Shown here: piece after piece, positions 50,907 to 59,748 of the stretch
Layout: each line of letters begins with the position of its first letter
How positions within the stretch are numbered: the stretch's first letter is position 1
Source: an uncultured Muribaculaceae bacterium
GTDB lineage: Bacteria > Bacteroidota > Bacteroidia > Bacteroidales > Muribaculaceae
DNA: 64,000 nt
Reading direction: 5' to 3'
Assembly (NCBI GenBank): GCA_910585275.1
Contig: CAJUCW010000014.1
Location: forward strand, 1-64,000
Notes under the pieces: generated by a model
Database searches by the model: none
Seen by the model: only the letters and a program-made list of their open reading frames with translations
What the model was told of the DNA's origin: nothing
Made by a program: the position numbers and the translations under genes

Positions 50907-53900
50907 ATGAAAAAAGCAATCCTTAACGCACTCCTGCTCCTCGTGATGGCAGCCACTGCGTATGCACAGGACATAACCGTGCAGGGAACGGTTTTCTCAC
51001 GTTCGGACAACGAACCCCTCATAGGGGCGACGGTTCAATGTGAGGTGACCAAGCAAGGGACAGCCACCGACATCGATGGCAAGTTTACATTAAAAGTACC
51101 GGAAGGCTCAATCCTTAAAGTCTCTTACGTGGGCTATCAGACCCTTGAGGTGAAGGCCCAACCCTCGATGACCATCTATATGGATGAAGACGCCGGTCTT
51201 CTCGACGAACTCGTCGTGGTGGGTTACCAGACGGTCCGTAAAGCCGACCTCACAGGCGCCGTGTCGGTGATGAACATGAAAGAGCCGTTGAGCGAGAATT
51301 CGGGCAACATCATGAACTCCATGGCCGGCAAGCTTCCCGGCGTGAACGTTGTGCCCGACGCTGCCCCCGGCGGCACCGGCTCCATCCGCGTGCGTGGTAT
51401 GTCAACCGCCAATTCGAGCAATGACCCTCTTTATATCATAGACGGTGTCCCCACCGACAACATCAACTGCATCAATCCGAGCGATATCGAGACCATGCAG
51501 GTGCTTAAAGACGCTGCTTCCGCCTCAATTTATGGTTCGCGTGCTGCAAACGGCGTCGTGATTATCACCACAAAGCAGGGAAAAGGCGACAGGATGTCGA
51601 TCAACGTCAACTATGCCCTCTCTGCGCAGACCATGGCAAAAAGATACGAGATGATGAATGCTCAGGAATGGGGACAGGCTTATTGGACTGCGTCCCGCAA
51701 CGCTAACCTCTCCCCGTCGTTCCCGCAGCTTTACGGAAGCGGTGAAACCCCGGTGCTCCTTCCTTACGTAGGTGGAAACACCAATTTCCCGACGGCCGAC
51801 ACCGACTGGCAAGATGAAGTGTATCGCACTGCCTGGACCAACAATCTCACGGCTTCCGTGTCAAACAATACGGAAAAAGGGTCGGTGATGTTCTCGTTGA
51901 ACTATATCAACCAGTCGGGCAACATCGTCTCGTCGTTCTATCGCCGCTTCTCGGGCAGAATCAACAGCCGCTACGATTTCAACAAATATGTGTCGGTAGG
52001 GGAGAACCTTGTCCTCGCCCATTGGAAAAACAGGGGTGTTGACGTTGCCGGCGACCGTGGCATTCCGTTCACTGCCATGAGCCAGCTTCCGGCCCTTCCC
52101 GTGAAAGGCATCGACGGCGATTGGATGCGTCCGCAGGGCCTTATCGGTTCCGACCTTGCCAACCCGGTGCAGATTATCAAGAATGCCGAAGACAACGACC
52201 TTTCAAACTGGCGCATACTCGGCAATGCGTTCATCGAGATCCGTCCCGTGGAGGGGCTTGTGCTCAAATCAAATATCGGCATAGAACATAGCCAGTATTT
52301 CAACAATACCCTTGGGCGCCGCACCAATCCCGGCGACGTCAATTCGATGAGCTCCGTCTATGGCCAGGGCGACACATGGACCTGGACAAACACGGCCAAC
52401 TACAACAAGACGTTCGCCGAAAAGCATCATCTCACCGCCTTGATAGGCACGGAAGCCATAAGCTACACATTCCGCGACCTCTCCGCATCGCGTGAAGATT
52501 ATATGTTTGAAGACTCCGATTTCATGCAAATCGGTTCCGGTTCCGGCAACCGCAACAACGGTGGCGGAAAGACCCAATGGTCAGTGTTCTCGCTTTTTGG
52601 AAAGGTTGACTATAATTTCGACGACCGCTACCTCGCTTCGTTCACCATCCGCCGCGATGAAAACTCACGTTTTGCCAAAGGCCACCGCGCAGGCGTGTTC
52701 CCCGCCTTCTCACTCGCATGGCGTCCCACGCAGGAGGCATTCTTCCCTAAGAACAATGTCTTGACGGATTTGAAAATACGTTATTCGTGGGGACAGAACG
52801 GCAATGCCAACATCCCTCCGCTCTATCCTTCATATTCCACATATATCTACAATACGGGCAACGGCGCATATGACATCACCGGCACCAACTCGCAGACACG
52901 CCCGGGAATCACACTTGCCGCTTCCGGCAACCCCGATCTCACTTGGGAGACAACCTATCAGAACAATATCGGTGTTGACCTCCAGTTCCTCAACGGGGCC
53001 GTCAACGTGACTGCCGACTGGTATGTGAAAAAGACCAAAAACATGCTCACCATTCCGCCGGCCCTCGACGTAGCCGGTGAGAATGCGGCAATCTGGCTCA
53101 ATACAGGCGACATGAAAAACACCGGTTGGGAAGTGTCGGTGGCATACAACAGCCCCTCTTACGGCGATTTCTCCTGGAACGGTTCACTCAATATTTCGCA
53201 ATACCGCAACAAACTCGTGACCCTCAACTCACGTCAGAAATTCATCGGCGGCGATGTGCGCCTTATCCCCGGCGAAGCAATGGGCGTGTATTATGGATAT
53301 GTATGCGACGGCATTTTCCAGAACGAGACGGAAGTGGCCAACCATGCCTTCCAGCAGGGTGCCGCCCCGGGACGCCTCATTTATCGCGACCTTGACGGCA
53401 ACGGGACAATCGACGACAACGACCGCTGCATAATCGGCAATCCCAATCCCGACCTTTCTCTCGGTCTGAACCTTGCGTTCAAATACAAGGCTTTCACGCT
53501 CGACATGTTCTTCTCCGGCGACTTCGGACAGGATATCATCAACCACATGAAACGCCAGCTTTATTCAATGAGCTACGGTATCCTTGCCACCAACCGCGCC
53601 AAGGATATCCTCAACGCCTGGACCCCGACCAACACCGGAAGCGACATCCCCGCGCTTTCTCTCAGCGACGACAACAACGAGGCCCGTTTCTCCTCATATT
53701 ACGTTGAAAACGGTTCCTACATGAAGATGAAATACCTGAAGTTGTCTTATTCATTGCCGGAAGTAGTGACAAATGCCATCGGCAGCCGGGGAATCGATGT
53801 GTTCGGACAGGTTGAAAACGTATTTACCCTCACAAAGTATAAAGGTCTCGACCCGGAAATCCTTCCCGGTGCATACGGGTCAATCACCGACAACGGCGCT

Positions 53901-53948
53901 TATCCGCGTCCCCGCACATTCACCTTCGGCGTCAATATCAACTTCTAA
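50907..53948 (+). CDS. SusC-like TonB-dependent outer membrane transporter
   Basis: A 1013-residue transporter with a signal peptide (MKKAILNALLLLVMAATAYA), a carboxypeptidase-regulatory-like domain (QGTVFSRSDNEPLIGATVQC, LKVSYVGYQTLEV), a TonB plug domain (RVRGMSTANSSNDPLYIIDG, LKDAASASIYGSRAANGVV) and a C-terminal 22-strand barrel ending in GVNINF. It imports oligosaccharides through the outer membrane with the SusD-like partner that starts 14 bases later. Fructo-oligosaccharide substrates are inferred from GH32 neighbours. The matching SGBP and GH32 genes follow. Confidence 0.96.
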   Translation: MKKAILNALLLLVMAATAYAQDITVQGTVFSRSDNEPLIGATVQCEVTKQGTATDIDGKFTLKVPEGSILKVSYVGYQTLEVKAQPSMTIYMDEDAGLLDELVVVGYQTVRKADLTGAVSVMNMKEPLSENSGNIMNSMAGKLPGVNVVPDAAPGGTGSIRVRGMSTANSSNDPLYIIDGVPTDNINCINPSDIETMQVLKDAASASIYGSRAANGVVIITTKQGKGDRMSINVNYALSAQTMAKRYEMMNAQEWGQAYWTASRNANLSPSFPQLYGSGETPVLLPYVGGNTNFPTADTDWQDEVYRTAWTNNLTASVSNNTEKGSVMFSLNYINQSGNIVSSFYRRFSGRINSRYDFNKYVSVGENLVLAHWKNRGVDVAGDRGIPFTAMSQLPALPVKGIDGDWMRPQGLIGSDLANPVQIIKNAEDNDLSNWRILGNAFIEIRPVEGLVLKSNIGIEHSQYFNNTLGRRTNPGDVNSMSSVYGQGDTWTWTNTANYNKTFAEKHHLTALIGTEAISYTFRDLSASREDYMFEDSDFMQIGSGSGNRNNGGGKTQWSVFSLFGKVDYNFDDRYLASFTIRRDENSRFAKGHRAGVFPAFSLAWRPTQEAFFPKNNVLTDLKIRYSWGQNGNANIPPLYPSYSTYIYNTGNGAYDITGTNSQTRPGITLAASGNPDLTWETTYQNNIGVDLQFLNGAVNVTADWYVKKTKNMLTIPPALDVAGENAAIWLNTGDMKNTGWEVSVAYNSPSYGDFSWNGSLNISQYRNKLVTLNSRQKFIGGDVRLIPGEAMGVYYGYVCDGIFQNETEVANHAFQQGAAPGRLIYRDLDGNGTIDDNDRCIIGNPNPDLSLGLNLAFKYKAFTLDMFFSGDFGQDIINHMKRQLYSMSYGILATNRAKDILNAWTPTNTGSDIPALSLSDDNNEARFSSYYVENGSYMKMKYLKLSYSLPEVVTNAIGSRGIDVFGQVENVFTLTKYKGLDPEILPGAYGSITDNGAYPRPRTFTFGVNINF

Positions 53949-53962
53949 TTCTCCAACTACAA

Positions 53963-55639
53963 ATGAAAACTGTGAAATCATATATAAGAAACGCATCCTT
54001 CGCGGCGACTTTCGTTTCCCTCGCCATGTTTGCGACCTCTTGCGACGATATGCTCGACACGAAACCGCAGGGAGTGTTCACCTCCGAGCAAATCGGAGAG
54101 GATGAGGCCCTTGACCTGGTGACATCGGCCTATGCAACGCTCCTTTGCCATTATTTCGGCAACAACGAATCGTTTGCCGGCCCCATCAACAACTGGGTGA
54201 TAGATGTCCGTTCAGACGATGCCCTCAAAGGGGGCGACGGTGTGACGATGGAAGGCTACATGCATCAGCTTGAAATAGGCAACGTGCAGAGCGACAACGC
54301 AGTAATCGATTTCAAATGGAGAAACAATTATTTCTCCATCTCCCGCTGCAACACGGCAATCAAGAGCATCCTTGCCTCTGGCGCGCTCGACGAAAAGACA
54401 AAGGCTTCGTTCGTTTCCGAGATGAAGACCCTGCGGGCATACTATTATTTCGACATGTATCGCCTTTTCGAGAAGTTCCCTTATTTTGATGAAACTGTGG
54501 CCGACCCCTCGCAGGTGAGCGCAAGCCAATACACCCGCGAGCAGATTCTCGGTTTCATAAAGGAAGACCTGCGCGAGGCCTACCGTAATTTGCCTGAAAC
54601 CCAGGAAGAGGTGGGGCGTTTCAACCGCTATGTGGCTGCCGCCATACTTGCCAAGGTAGCCCTCTTTTCTTCCGATTGGGATGAAGTGGAAACTTATGCC
54701 GGCTACGTGATTGAAAGCGGGAAATACCAGCTTTATCCCAATTTCCTCGACATTTCCAAGCCGGAACTCAACAATCAATACGAATCTGTGATGGCTGTGC
54801 AGTTCTCGTCGGCCAACTCGCCTGACCAGTTCAATTTCAACAACTGTCTGAACTGCACTTACTCAGAGGGCAATCTCTACGGAAATGGTGACGACTTCTA
54901 TCTTGCCTCGCAAGACCTTGTCAATTCGTTCCGTACGGATGTGAACGGTCTGCCGTTCCTCGACGGCACCTCCAACAGCGAGGACATCACTTCTGCCGAT
55001 TACGCCGGGAATGTGGATCCCCGTCTCGATTTCACCCTCGGGCGTATCGGAATGCCTTGGAGAGGTTACACCTACAATGAGAAATGGTGCCGCAACCTTG
55101 AACTTTACGGTCAGTATTCCGGAAAGAAACCTTATCCGTCGCCCGATTCCCCTTACGTCACCACTGGTATCGTGCCCTGGGGAGCATCTTCGCTCAATTA
55201 CATAATAATCCGTTATGCCGACGTGTTGCTCATGAAGGCCGAGGCTTTGATTGAGCAGAATAAGAATCTTGACGAGGCCAGGACCCTCATCAACGATGTG
55301 CGCGCCAAGGCGGCCCGTTCGGTTGACCCCTCATATACGCCGATAGACTGCAACCCGATGGTGGCAAGTTATGCCGTAGGCGAATATCCCGCCACAGGAT
55401 GGAGCCAGGAATATGCCCGCAGGGCGGTGCGTCATGAACGCCGTGTGGAACTCGCTATGGAAGGGCACCGCTGGTTCGACCTGTTGCGTTGGGGAACCGT
55501 AGTGGAAACCGTCAACAAATATTACGAGTTCGAAACAAAGTTCCAGGCTTACTATAGCGGAGCTTCGCTTACGGACGACGAACTTTATTTCCCGGTTCCC
55601 CTCAGCCAGAAAGACAATGCTGGTAACCTTTACGATTAA
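53963..55639 (+). CDS. SusD-like surface glycan-binding lipoprotein
   Basis: A 558-residue lipoprotein (signal then FATSCDDMLDT; lipidated Cys). SusD-family helical TPR segments include KTLRAYYYFDMYRLFEKFPY, and the C-terminal RagB/SusD domain has RAVRHERRVELAMEGHRWFDLLRWG and YFPVPLSQKDN. It sits over the SusC pore and binds the polymer or oligosaccharide. Length and order fit the family. It is followed by an SGBP gene 23 bases later in the same operon. Confidence 0.96.
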   Translation: MKTVKSYIRNASFAATFVSLAMFATSCDDMLDTKPQGVFTSEQIGEDEALDLVTSAYATLLCHYFGNNESFAGPINNWVIDVRSDDALKGGDGVTMEGYMHQLEIGNVQSDNAVIDFKWRNNYFSISRCNTAIKSILASGALDEKTKASFVSEMKTLRAYYYFDMYRLFEKFPYFDETVADPSQVSASQYTREQILGFIKEDLREAYRNLPETQEEVGRFNRYVAAAILAKVALFSSDWDEVETYAGYVIESGKYQLYPNFLDISKPELNNQYESVMAVQFSSANSPDQFNFNNCLNCTYSEGNLYGNGDDFYLASQDLVNSFRTDVNGLPFLDGTSNSEDITSADYAGNVDPRLDFTLGRIGMPWRGYTYNEKWCRNLELYGQYSGKKPYPSPDSPYVTTGIVPWGASSLNYIIIRYADVLLMKAEALIEQNKNLDEARTLINDVRAKAARSVDPSYTPIDCNPMVASYAVGEYPATGWSQEYARRAVRHERRVELAMEGHRWFDLLRWGTVVETVNKYYEFETKFQAYYSGASLTDDELYFPVPLSQKDNAGNLYD

Positions 55640-55662
55640 ACCGTCTAAACAGAAAAACCAAG

Positions 55663-57144
55663 ATGAAAAAGATATTTAATAAAATAATGACGGCGGCTTT
55701 GGTGGCGGCTGCGGGAGTACTCTCTTCATGTTCGGATTTCGACCCGAAGGGTTACGAGGAGGTGCCTTACCTTGCCACTGTCAACGACCTTAAAGCCGAA
55801 GTCAACGGCATGAGAATCCGTCTCTCATGGAATCTCCCTTCCGGAGATATCACCGATGTGATGCTGATAAAGAATGCCGATGGAAAGAACCCCGTTTCGC
55901 TTGGTGCGTCGGCCACTTCATACGAGGTGGAAGGTGCGCCGATGGGTGAGGAAAACATATATACCGTCAAGGTGAAATATGACGACCGTTACGTTTCGGA
56001 AGGTGTAACCGTCGCCGCCACACTTCCGCAAATGGAACTTCCCGACGTCCGTAACCTTAAGGCAGAGGTCGAGGGCAGGGCGGTGACGTTGACGTGGGAA
56101 CTCCCCACCGCCGACAATATCACCGGAGTGAAGGTATATTCAAACGGCGATTCCGGCAACGGCACTGTATATGACGGGGCACTTTCTACGGTGACTTTGA
56201 AGTCGCAGCCCGTGGGAGAAACGATTACTTACGGCGTGGCTGTGGTGTATGACGGTTACTACTCTTCGACGGGTGTGAATTCATCGCCTGTGACTATTGA
56301 ACAGGTGGAGACCAAAGCCGCTTATCTTCTTGACGCGGATGCCATAGCCGACCTCCCCGACGACGATGAACGGGCAGCCGCACAGTGGTTCTACACTAAT
56401 TACGTTGTCGCCGCAAAAGGTAAATTCGTGCATCCTTCCGAACTTGGCGAGCTCGACCCTGAGGAATATTCGGTATTGTGGATTATGGTTGACCGTGTCG
56501 GGTTGCCTCTCGGTTGGGAGAATCTTCCCGAAGGGTTCAGCGCAAGTTCCACTATCGACGCGCTCAAATCTTACACGGCAAACGGCGGTAATCTCTACCT
56601 CTCCAATATGGCTACGCAGCTCACCGTGCCTTTGGACATCGTTCCCGCCAATATGGCTCCCACCGTCTTTGGCAATGGCGACGGCGGTTCAGGAGGCGAC
56701 GTTTGGGTTATCAATCCCTATCTCGGCTGGGATTTCCGTAACGGAAGCGACCAGGGATTCTACGACCGCACTGCCCATGCCGTCTATAAGGGACTTACGT
56801 TGGAAGATCCCAACGGGTATGGCTATGAAAACCTTCCTTTGATTGGGCCCGGTCAGCGTGAAGACCACAACTGTCTATGGGATTGCAACATCTATGGGCG
56901 TGGCAATCAGCCTGACGTAATCAAGAACTTCGAAGTCACCACCAATTCGCTTGTGCTCGCCACTTGGGGCCATGTGCGCGACCATTGTGTTGCCGGTCTT
57001 GTTGACTTTAATCCCAACAATGAACACGGCCGTTGTGTGGCAAACGGTTTTGCCGCTTATGAATGGAACCAGAATTCCGGCGCCAATCCCTACCAGCACA
57101 ACATAGACCAACTCACCGAGAACATCCTTGAGTATCTTAAATGA
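55663..57144 (+). CDS. Surface glycan-binding lipoprotein (SusE position, DUF4960-like)
   Basis: A 493-residue lipoprotein (lipobox VLSSCSD). Two fibronectin-type repeats (about residues 40-125 and 130-210: NDLKAEVNGMRIRLSWNLP, VRNLKAEVEGRAVTLTWELP) are followed by a C-terminal domain with EEYSVLWIMVDRVGLPLGW and later EVTTNSLVLATWGHVRD, which resembles the DUF4960 region of BT1761, a fructan-binding surface protein of B. thetaiotaomicron. It is likely to capture polymeric fructan at the cell surface. A terminator-like hairpin follows before the GH32 gene. Confidence 0.85.
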   Translation: MKKIFNKIMTAALVAAAGVLSSCSDFDPKGYEEVPYLATVNDLKAEVNGMRIRLSWNLPSGDITDVMLIKNADGKNPVSLGASATSYEVEGAPMGEENIYTVKVKYDDRYVSEGVTVAATLPQMELPDVRNLKAEVEGRAVTLTWELPTADNITGVKVYSNGDSGNGTVYDGALSTVTLKSQPVGETITYGVAVVYDGYYSSTGVNSSPVTIEQVETKAAYLLDADAIADLPDDDERAAAQWFYTNYVVAAKGKFVHPSELGELDPEEYSVLWIMVDRVGLPLGWENLPEGFSASSTIDALKSYTANGGNLYLSNMATQLTVPLDIVPANMAPTVFGNGDGGSGGDVWVINPYLGWDFRNGSDQGFYDRTAHAVYKGLTLEDPNGYGYENLPLIGPGQREDHNCLWDCNIYGRGNQPDVIKNFEVTTNSLVLATWGHVRDHCVAGLVDFNPNNEHGRCVANGFAAYEWNQNSGANPYQHNIDQLTENILEYLK

Positions 57145-57158
57145 CAATTATTATCGGC

Positions 57159-57198
57159 AGGATATGTCGCGGCTTAATAACGGGCTGCGGCATATCCT
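57159..57198 (+). terminator. Terminator-like hairpin between the SGBP and LamG-GH32 genes
   Basis: AGGATATGTCGC (57159-57170) pairs with GCGGCATATCCT (57187-57198), with one wobble, around a 16-base loop, and CTTTTTATATTTTT follows. It would attenuate read-through from SusC/D/SGBP into the GH32 gene. A TATTTTTG -7-like string at 57206-57213 sits only 8 bases before the next ATG, probably too close to act as its promoter. Confidence 0.6.
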
Positions 57199-57220
57199 CT
57201 TTTTATATTTTTGAAAAGTT

Positions 57221-59590
57221 ATGAACAATACCAAGACATTTCTTACTTGCCTTGCGATAATGTCTCCCTTCGTTTCTAACGCAAAACTTGTGGCTCATTT
57301 TCCCATGGATGTTAAATCCGGCAAAATCACGGAAAGCGTCAGCGGGGAGGCGTTTGATGTGGAAGGCAATTTCGCGCCCGAGAATTTGCCTGGTGCTGTG
57401 GGACAGGCGTTGCGTTTCGACGGCTACACTTCGCATATCCGTGCGAATCTGGGCGATATCCTGCCTGCCGGTTCGAAACAGCTTACCGTTTCGTTATGGG
57501 TGGCGGTGCCGTGTTACCCCATAATCCAGATTGACACCGACACCTCGGAGATGACTCCGATTGCCACATGCCTCGATACTGATTCAAAAACCGGTTTCGG
57601 GTTCTATCTCGGATTCAACGGCAAGTATTCTTTCCGTACATATGTGGGAGGCTGGCCTGTGAACATCGACGTTGACAAACCTTTACCCACATATCGGTGG
57701 AACAATCTTGTGGCGGTAGTTGACTGCGATGCAAGAAGCGTGAAGCTATACAACAACGGCGAGGAAGTGGGCTCGGGACGCGCCACCGGTTCCGTTTCGT
57801 TCACATCGGCTCCCTTCTACATGGGCCAGGGAACGGTTTCAAGGAAGTCCGGACCGTTTGAACTGATGTCGTTCAACGGCCTCATCGACGATGTCTCCGT
57901 GTGGGATGAAGCCAAAGGTTTGGATGAAATTCAGGGATGGCATGCTGAAAATCCCGCCGACCTTGACATCCCTGCTTCCCGTTTCGCCGACGATGTGCTC
58001 CGCCCGCGTTTCCACGGAATGCCTGCCGCCGGCTGGACCAACGAGTGCCACGGAATGTATTATTCCGACGGCCGTTACCATCTGTTTTTCCAGAAAAACG
58101 GCGACGGCCCTTACATGGCAAGGTTGCATTGGGGCCACATTTCGAGTGAAAACCTTTATGATTGGCGTGAAGAAAAGATAGCCGTCGCTCCCGGCGAATG
58201 GTATGACATCAAAGGGTGCTGGAGCGGGTGCATATTTTCCGATGAGGAGATTACGGGTGGCAAACCCAATATACTTTACACTGCCGTTGACTATGCCAAA
58301 GCCATGATTGCACAGGCTGCCCCGGAATCGGATGCCCTTGACAACTGGATTAAATCGTCGCGCAACCCCATCGTCGCTTCACGTCCCGCCGGACTTTCCG
58401 ACGATTTCCGCGACCCCTATTTTTTCCGCAACGGAGATGACGCCTTCATGATAGTCGGGACTTCGAAAGACGGGGTAGGCACTACTACGCTCCATCGTTA
58501 TAATCCTGCCTCAGCCATCTGGAGCAACAACGGCGATCTGTTCTTTTCCGGAAAAACGGCAGGGGTTGACGGTCATTTCTGGGAGATGCCCACCATCACT
58601 CCTATGCCCGATGGGAAATGGCTATTCACGGCAACCCCGTTGGGCACATCGCAAGGTGTGCGCACCCTATATTGGGTTGGATCCGTCGATGCCGACGGAC
58701 GGTTTGTAGCCGACGGCTCCTCTGCATCTCCCCGCCTTGTAGAGATGAATTCACGTGAAGGTTTCGGTCTGCTTTCACCTACAATCTATCGTCATGACGG
58801 AAAGACCATAGTCCTTGGAATCGTGCCCGATAAATTGTCTTCTATCGACAACTGGAATCTCGGATGGGCGCATTGCTATTCCCTCCCGAGGGAATGGTCG
58901 TTGTCTGCCGACGGCACGCTCCTTCAGAAGCCCTATGCAGGTCTGACGGGTATGCGCACGGCCACGATGTTTTCGAAAGCGGACAGCGAACTCTCCGGTG
59001 AATGGAGCCTTTCTCCGGTTGCGGGCAGGGCTGTCGAGATTTCCGGAGTGTTTGAGGTCGGTGCTTCAGAATTCGGATTCAAGGTTTTCAAGAGCGGTTC
59101 CGGCGAAGGTGTGATAAGATACGAACCGGCTACAGGGGAGATTGTTGCCGATTTCAGTGGATTGCGTCGTCTGGTCAACGATGGGGGAGTCTATGACGGC
59201 ATCTATCGTTGTCCTCTTCCGGAGCGTCCGGTTGCAGGTTCGGAGTTGAAAATAAATATCTTCATCGACCATTCCATCCTCGACATATTTGTCAACGACA
59301 AGTGGGCGACTTCCATCCGTGTTTTCCCCACCGAATCCGATGCCGACGGAATAGAAGCGTATTGCGCAGGCAGCGTCAAAGTGAAAGACCTAAAAGCGTG
59401 GGTCCTCGATGCGAAATCATCCAGTGCCGGGGTCGGGATGCTGCCGTCTGACGGCATATCCGGCGCACCGGACTCCGACATATATACGTTGTCCGGAACA
59501 AGAATAAGACCCGCTGATACGGACGGTTTGCCTCAAAATCTGCCATCCGGCATCTATGTCTCGAAAGGGAAAAAGACTCTAATAAAATAA
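57221..59590 (+). CDS. LamG-like domain plus GH32-family protein with altered nucleophile motif
   Basis: A 789-residue secreted protein. Residues about 22-235 form a LamG/concanavalin-like lectin domain (KLVAHFPMDVKSGKITESVS, FNGLIDDVSVWDEAKG). The GH32 propeller follows, but its nucleophile motif is WTNECHG with Glu at 275 where WMNDPNG has Asp. FRDP (D398) is retained, and the EC motif reads WEMPT (E455). A C-terminal beta-sandwich contains INIFIDHSILDIFVNDKWAT. The last 36 residues (IYTLSGTRI, LPSGIYVSKGKK) look like a short sorting or cell-surface tail. It could be an active variant, a binding protein, or a transferase; activity is uncertain. It is the last gene of the first PUL operon. 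Confidence 0.85.
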   Translation: MNNTKTFLTCLAIMSPFVSNAKLVAHFPMDVKSGKITESVSGEAFDVEGNFAPENLPGAVGQALRFDGYTSHIRANLGDILPAGSKQLTVSLWVAVPCYPIIQIDTDTSEMTPIATCLDTDSKTGFGFYLGFNGKYSFRTYVGGWPVNIDVDKPLPTYRWNNLVAVVDCDARSVKLYNNGEEVGSGRATGSVSFTSAPFYMGQGTVSRKSGPFELMSFNGLIDDVSVWDEAKGLDEIQGWHAENPADLDIPASRFADDVLRPRFHGMPAAGWTNECHGMYYSDGRYHLFFQKNGDGPYMARLHWGHISSENLYDWREEKIAVAPGEWYDIKGCWSGCIFSDEEITGGKPNILYTAVDYAKAMIAQAAPESDALDNWIKSSRNPIVASRPAGLSDDFRDPYFFRNGDDAFMIVGTSKDGVGTTTLHRYNPASAIWSNNGDLFFSGKTAGVDGHFWEMPTITPMPDGKWLFTATPLGTSQGVRTLYWVGSVDADGRFVADGSSASPRLVEMNSREGFGLLSPTIYRHDGKTIVLGIVPDKLSSIDNWNLGWAHCYSLPREWSLSADGTLLQKPYAGLTGMRTATMFSKADSELSGEWSLSPVAGRAVEISGVFEVGASEFGFKVFKSGSGEGVIRYEPATGEIVADFSGLRRLVNDGGVYDGIYRCPLPERPVAGSELKINIFIDHSILDIFVNDKWATSIRVFPTESDADGIEAYCAGSVKVKDLKAWVLDAKSSSAGVGMLPSDGISGAPDSDIYTLSGTRIRPADTDGLPQNLPSGIYVSKGKKTLIK

Positions 59591-59627
59591 AAATTTAGGG
59601 AGATGTCTCAGGCGTCTCCCTAAATTT
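59590..59627 (+). terminator. Terminator after the LamG-GH32 gene
   Basis: AAATTTAGGGAGA pairs with TCTCCCTAAATTT around an 11-base loop, followed by TTATTT. It overlaps the end of the gene. Confidence 0.75.
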
Positions 59628-59654
59628 TTATTTGTATTTATTTCACTATTATAT

Positions 59655-59662
59655 TATTTTTG
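59655..59662 (+). promoter_or_regulatory. -7 element of the second hybrid regulator
   Basis: TATTTTTG matches TAnnTTTG, about 86 bases before the ATG at 59749. Confidence 0.45.
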
Positions 59663-59748
59663 CATGTGGAAAAACTCGGTGATGAGATATGCTCCCCCTG
59701 TTAATTCTGCTGTGATTTGATTTTACTGATTATATCGATAAGATTTTG

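Noticed and set aside
57206..57213. Separate promoter for the LamG-GH32 gene
   Set aside because: TATTTTTG fits the -7 consensus, but transcription would begin at or inside the start codon; no -33 element.
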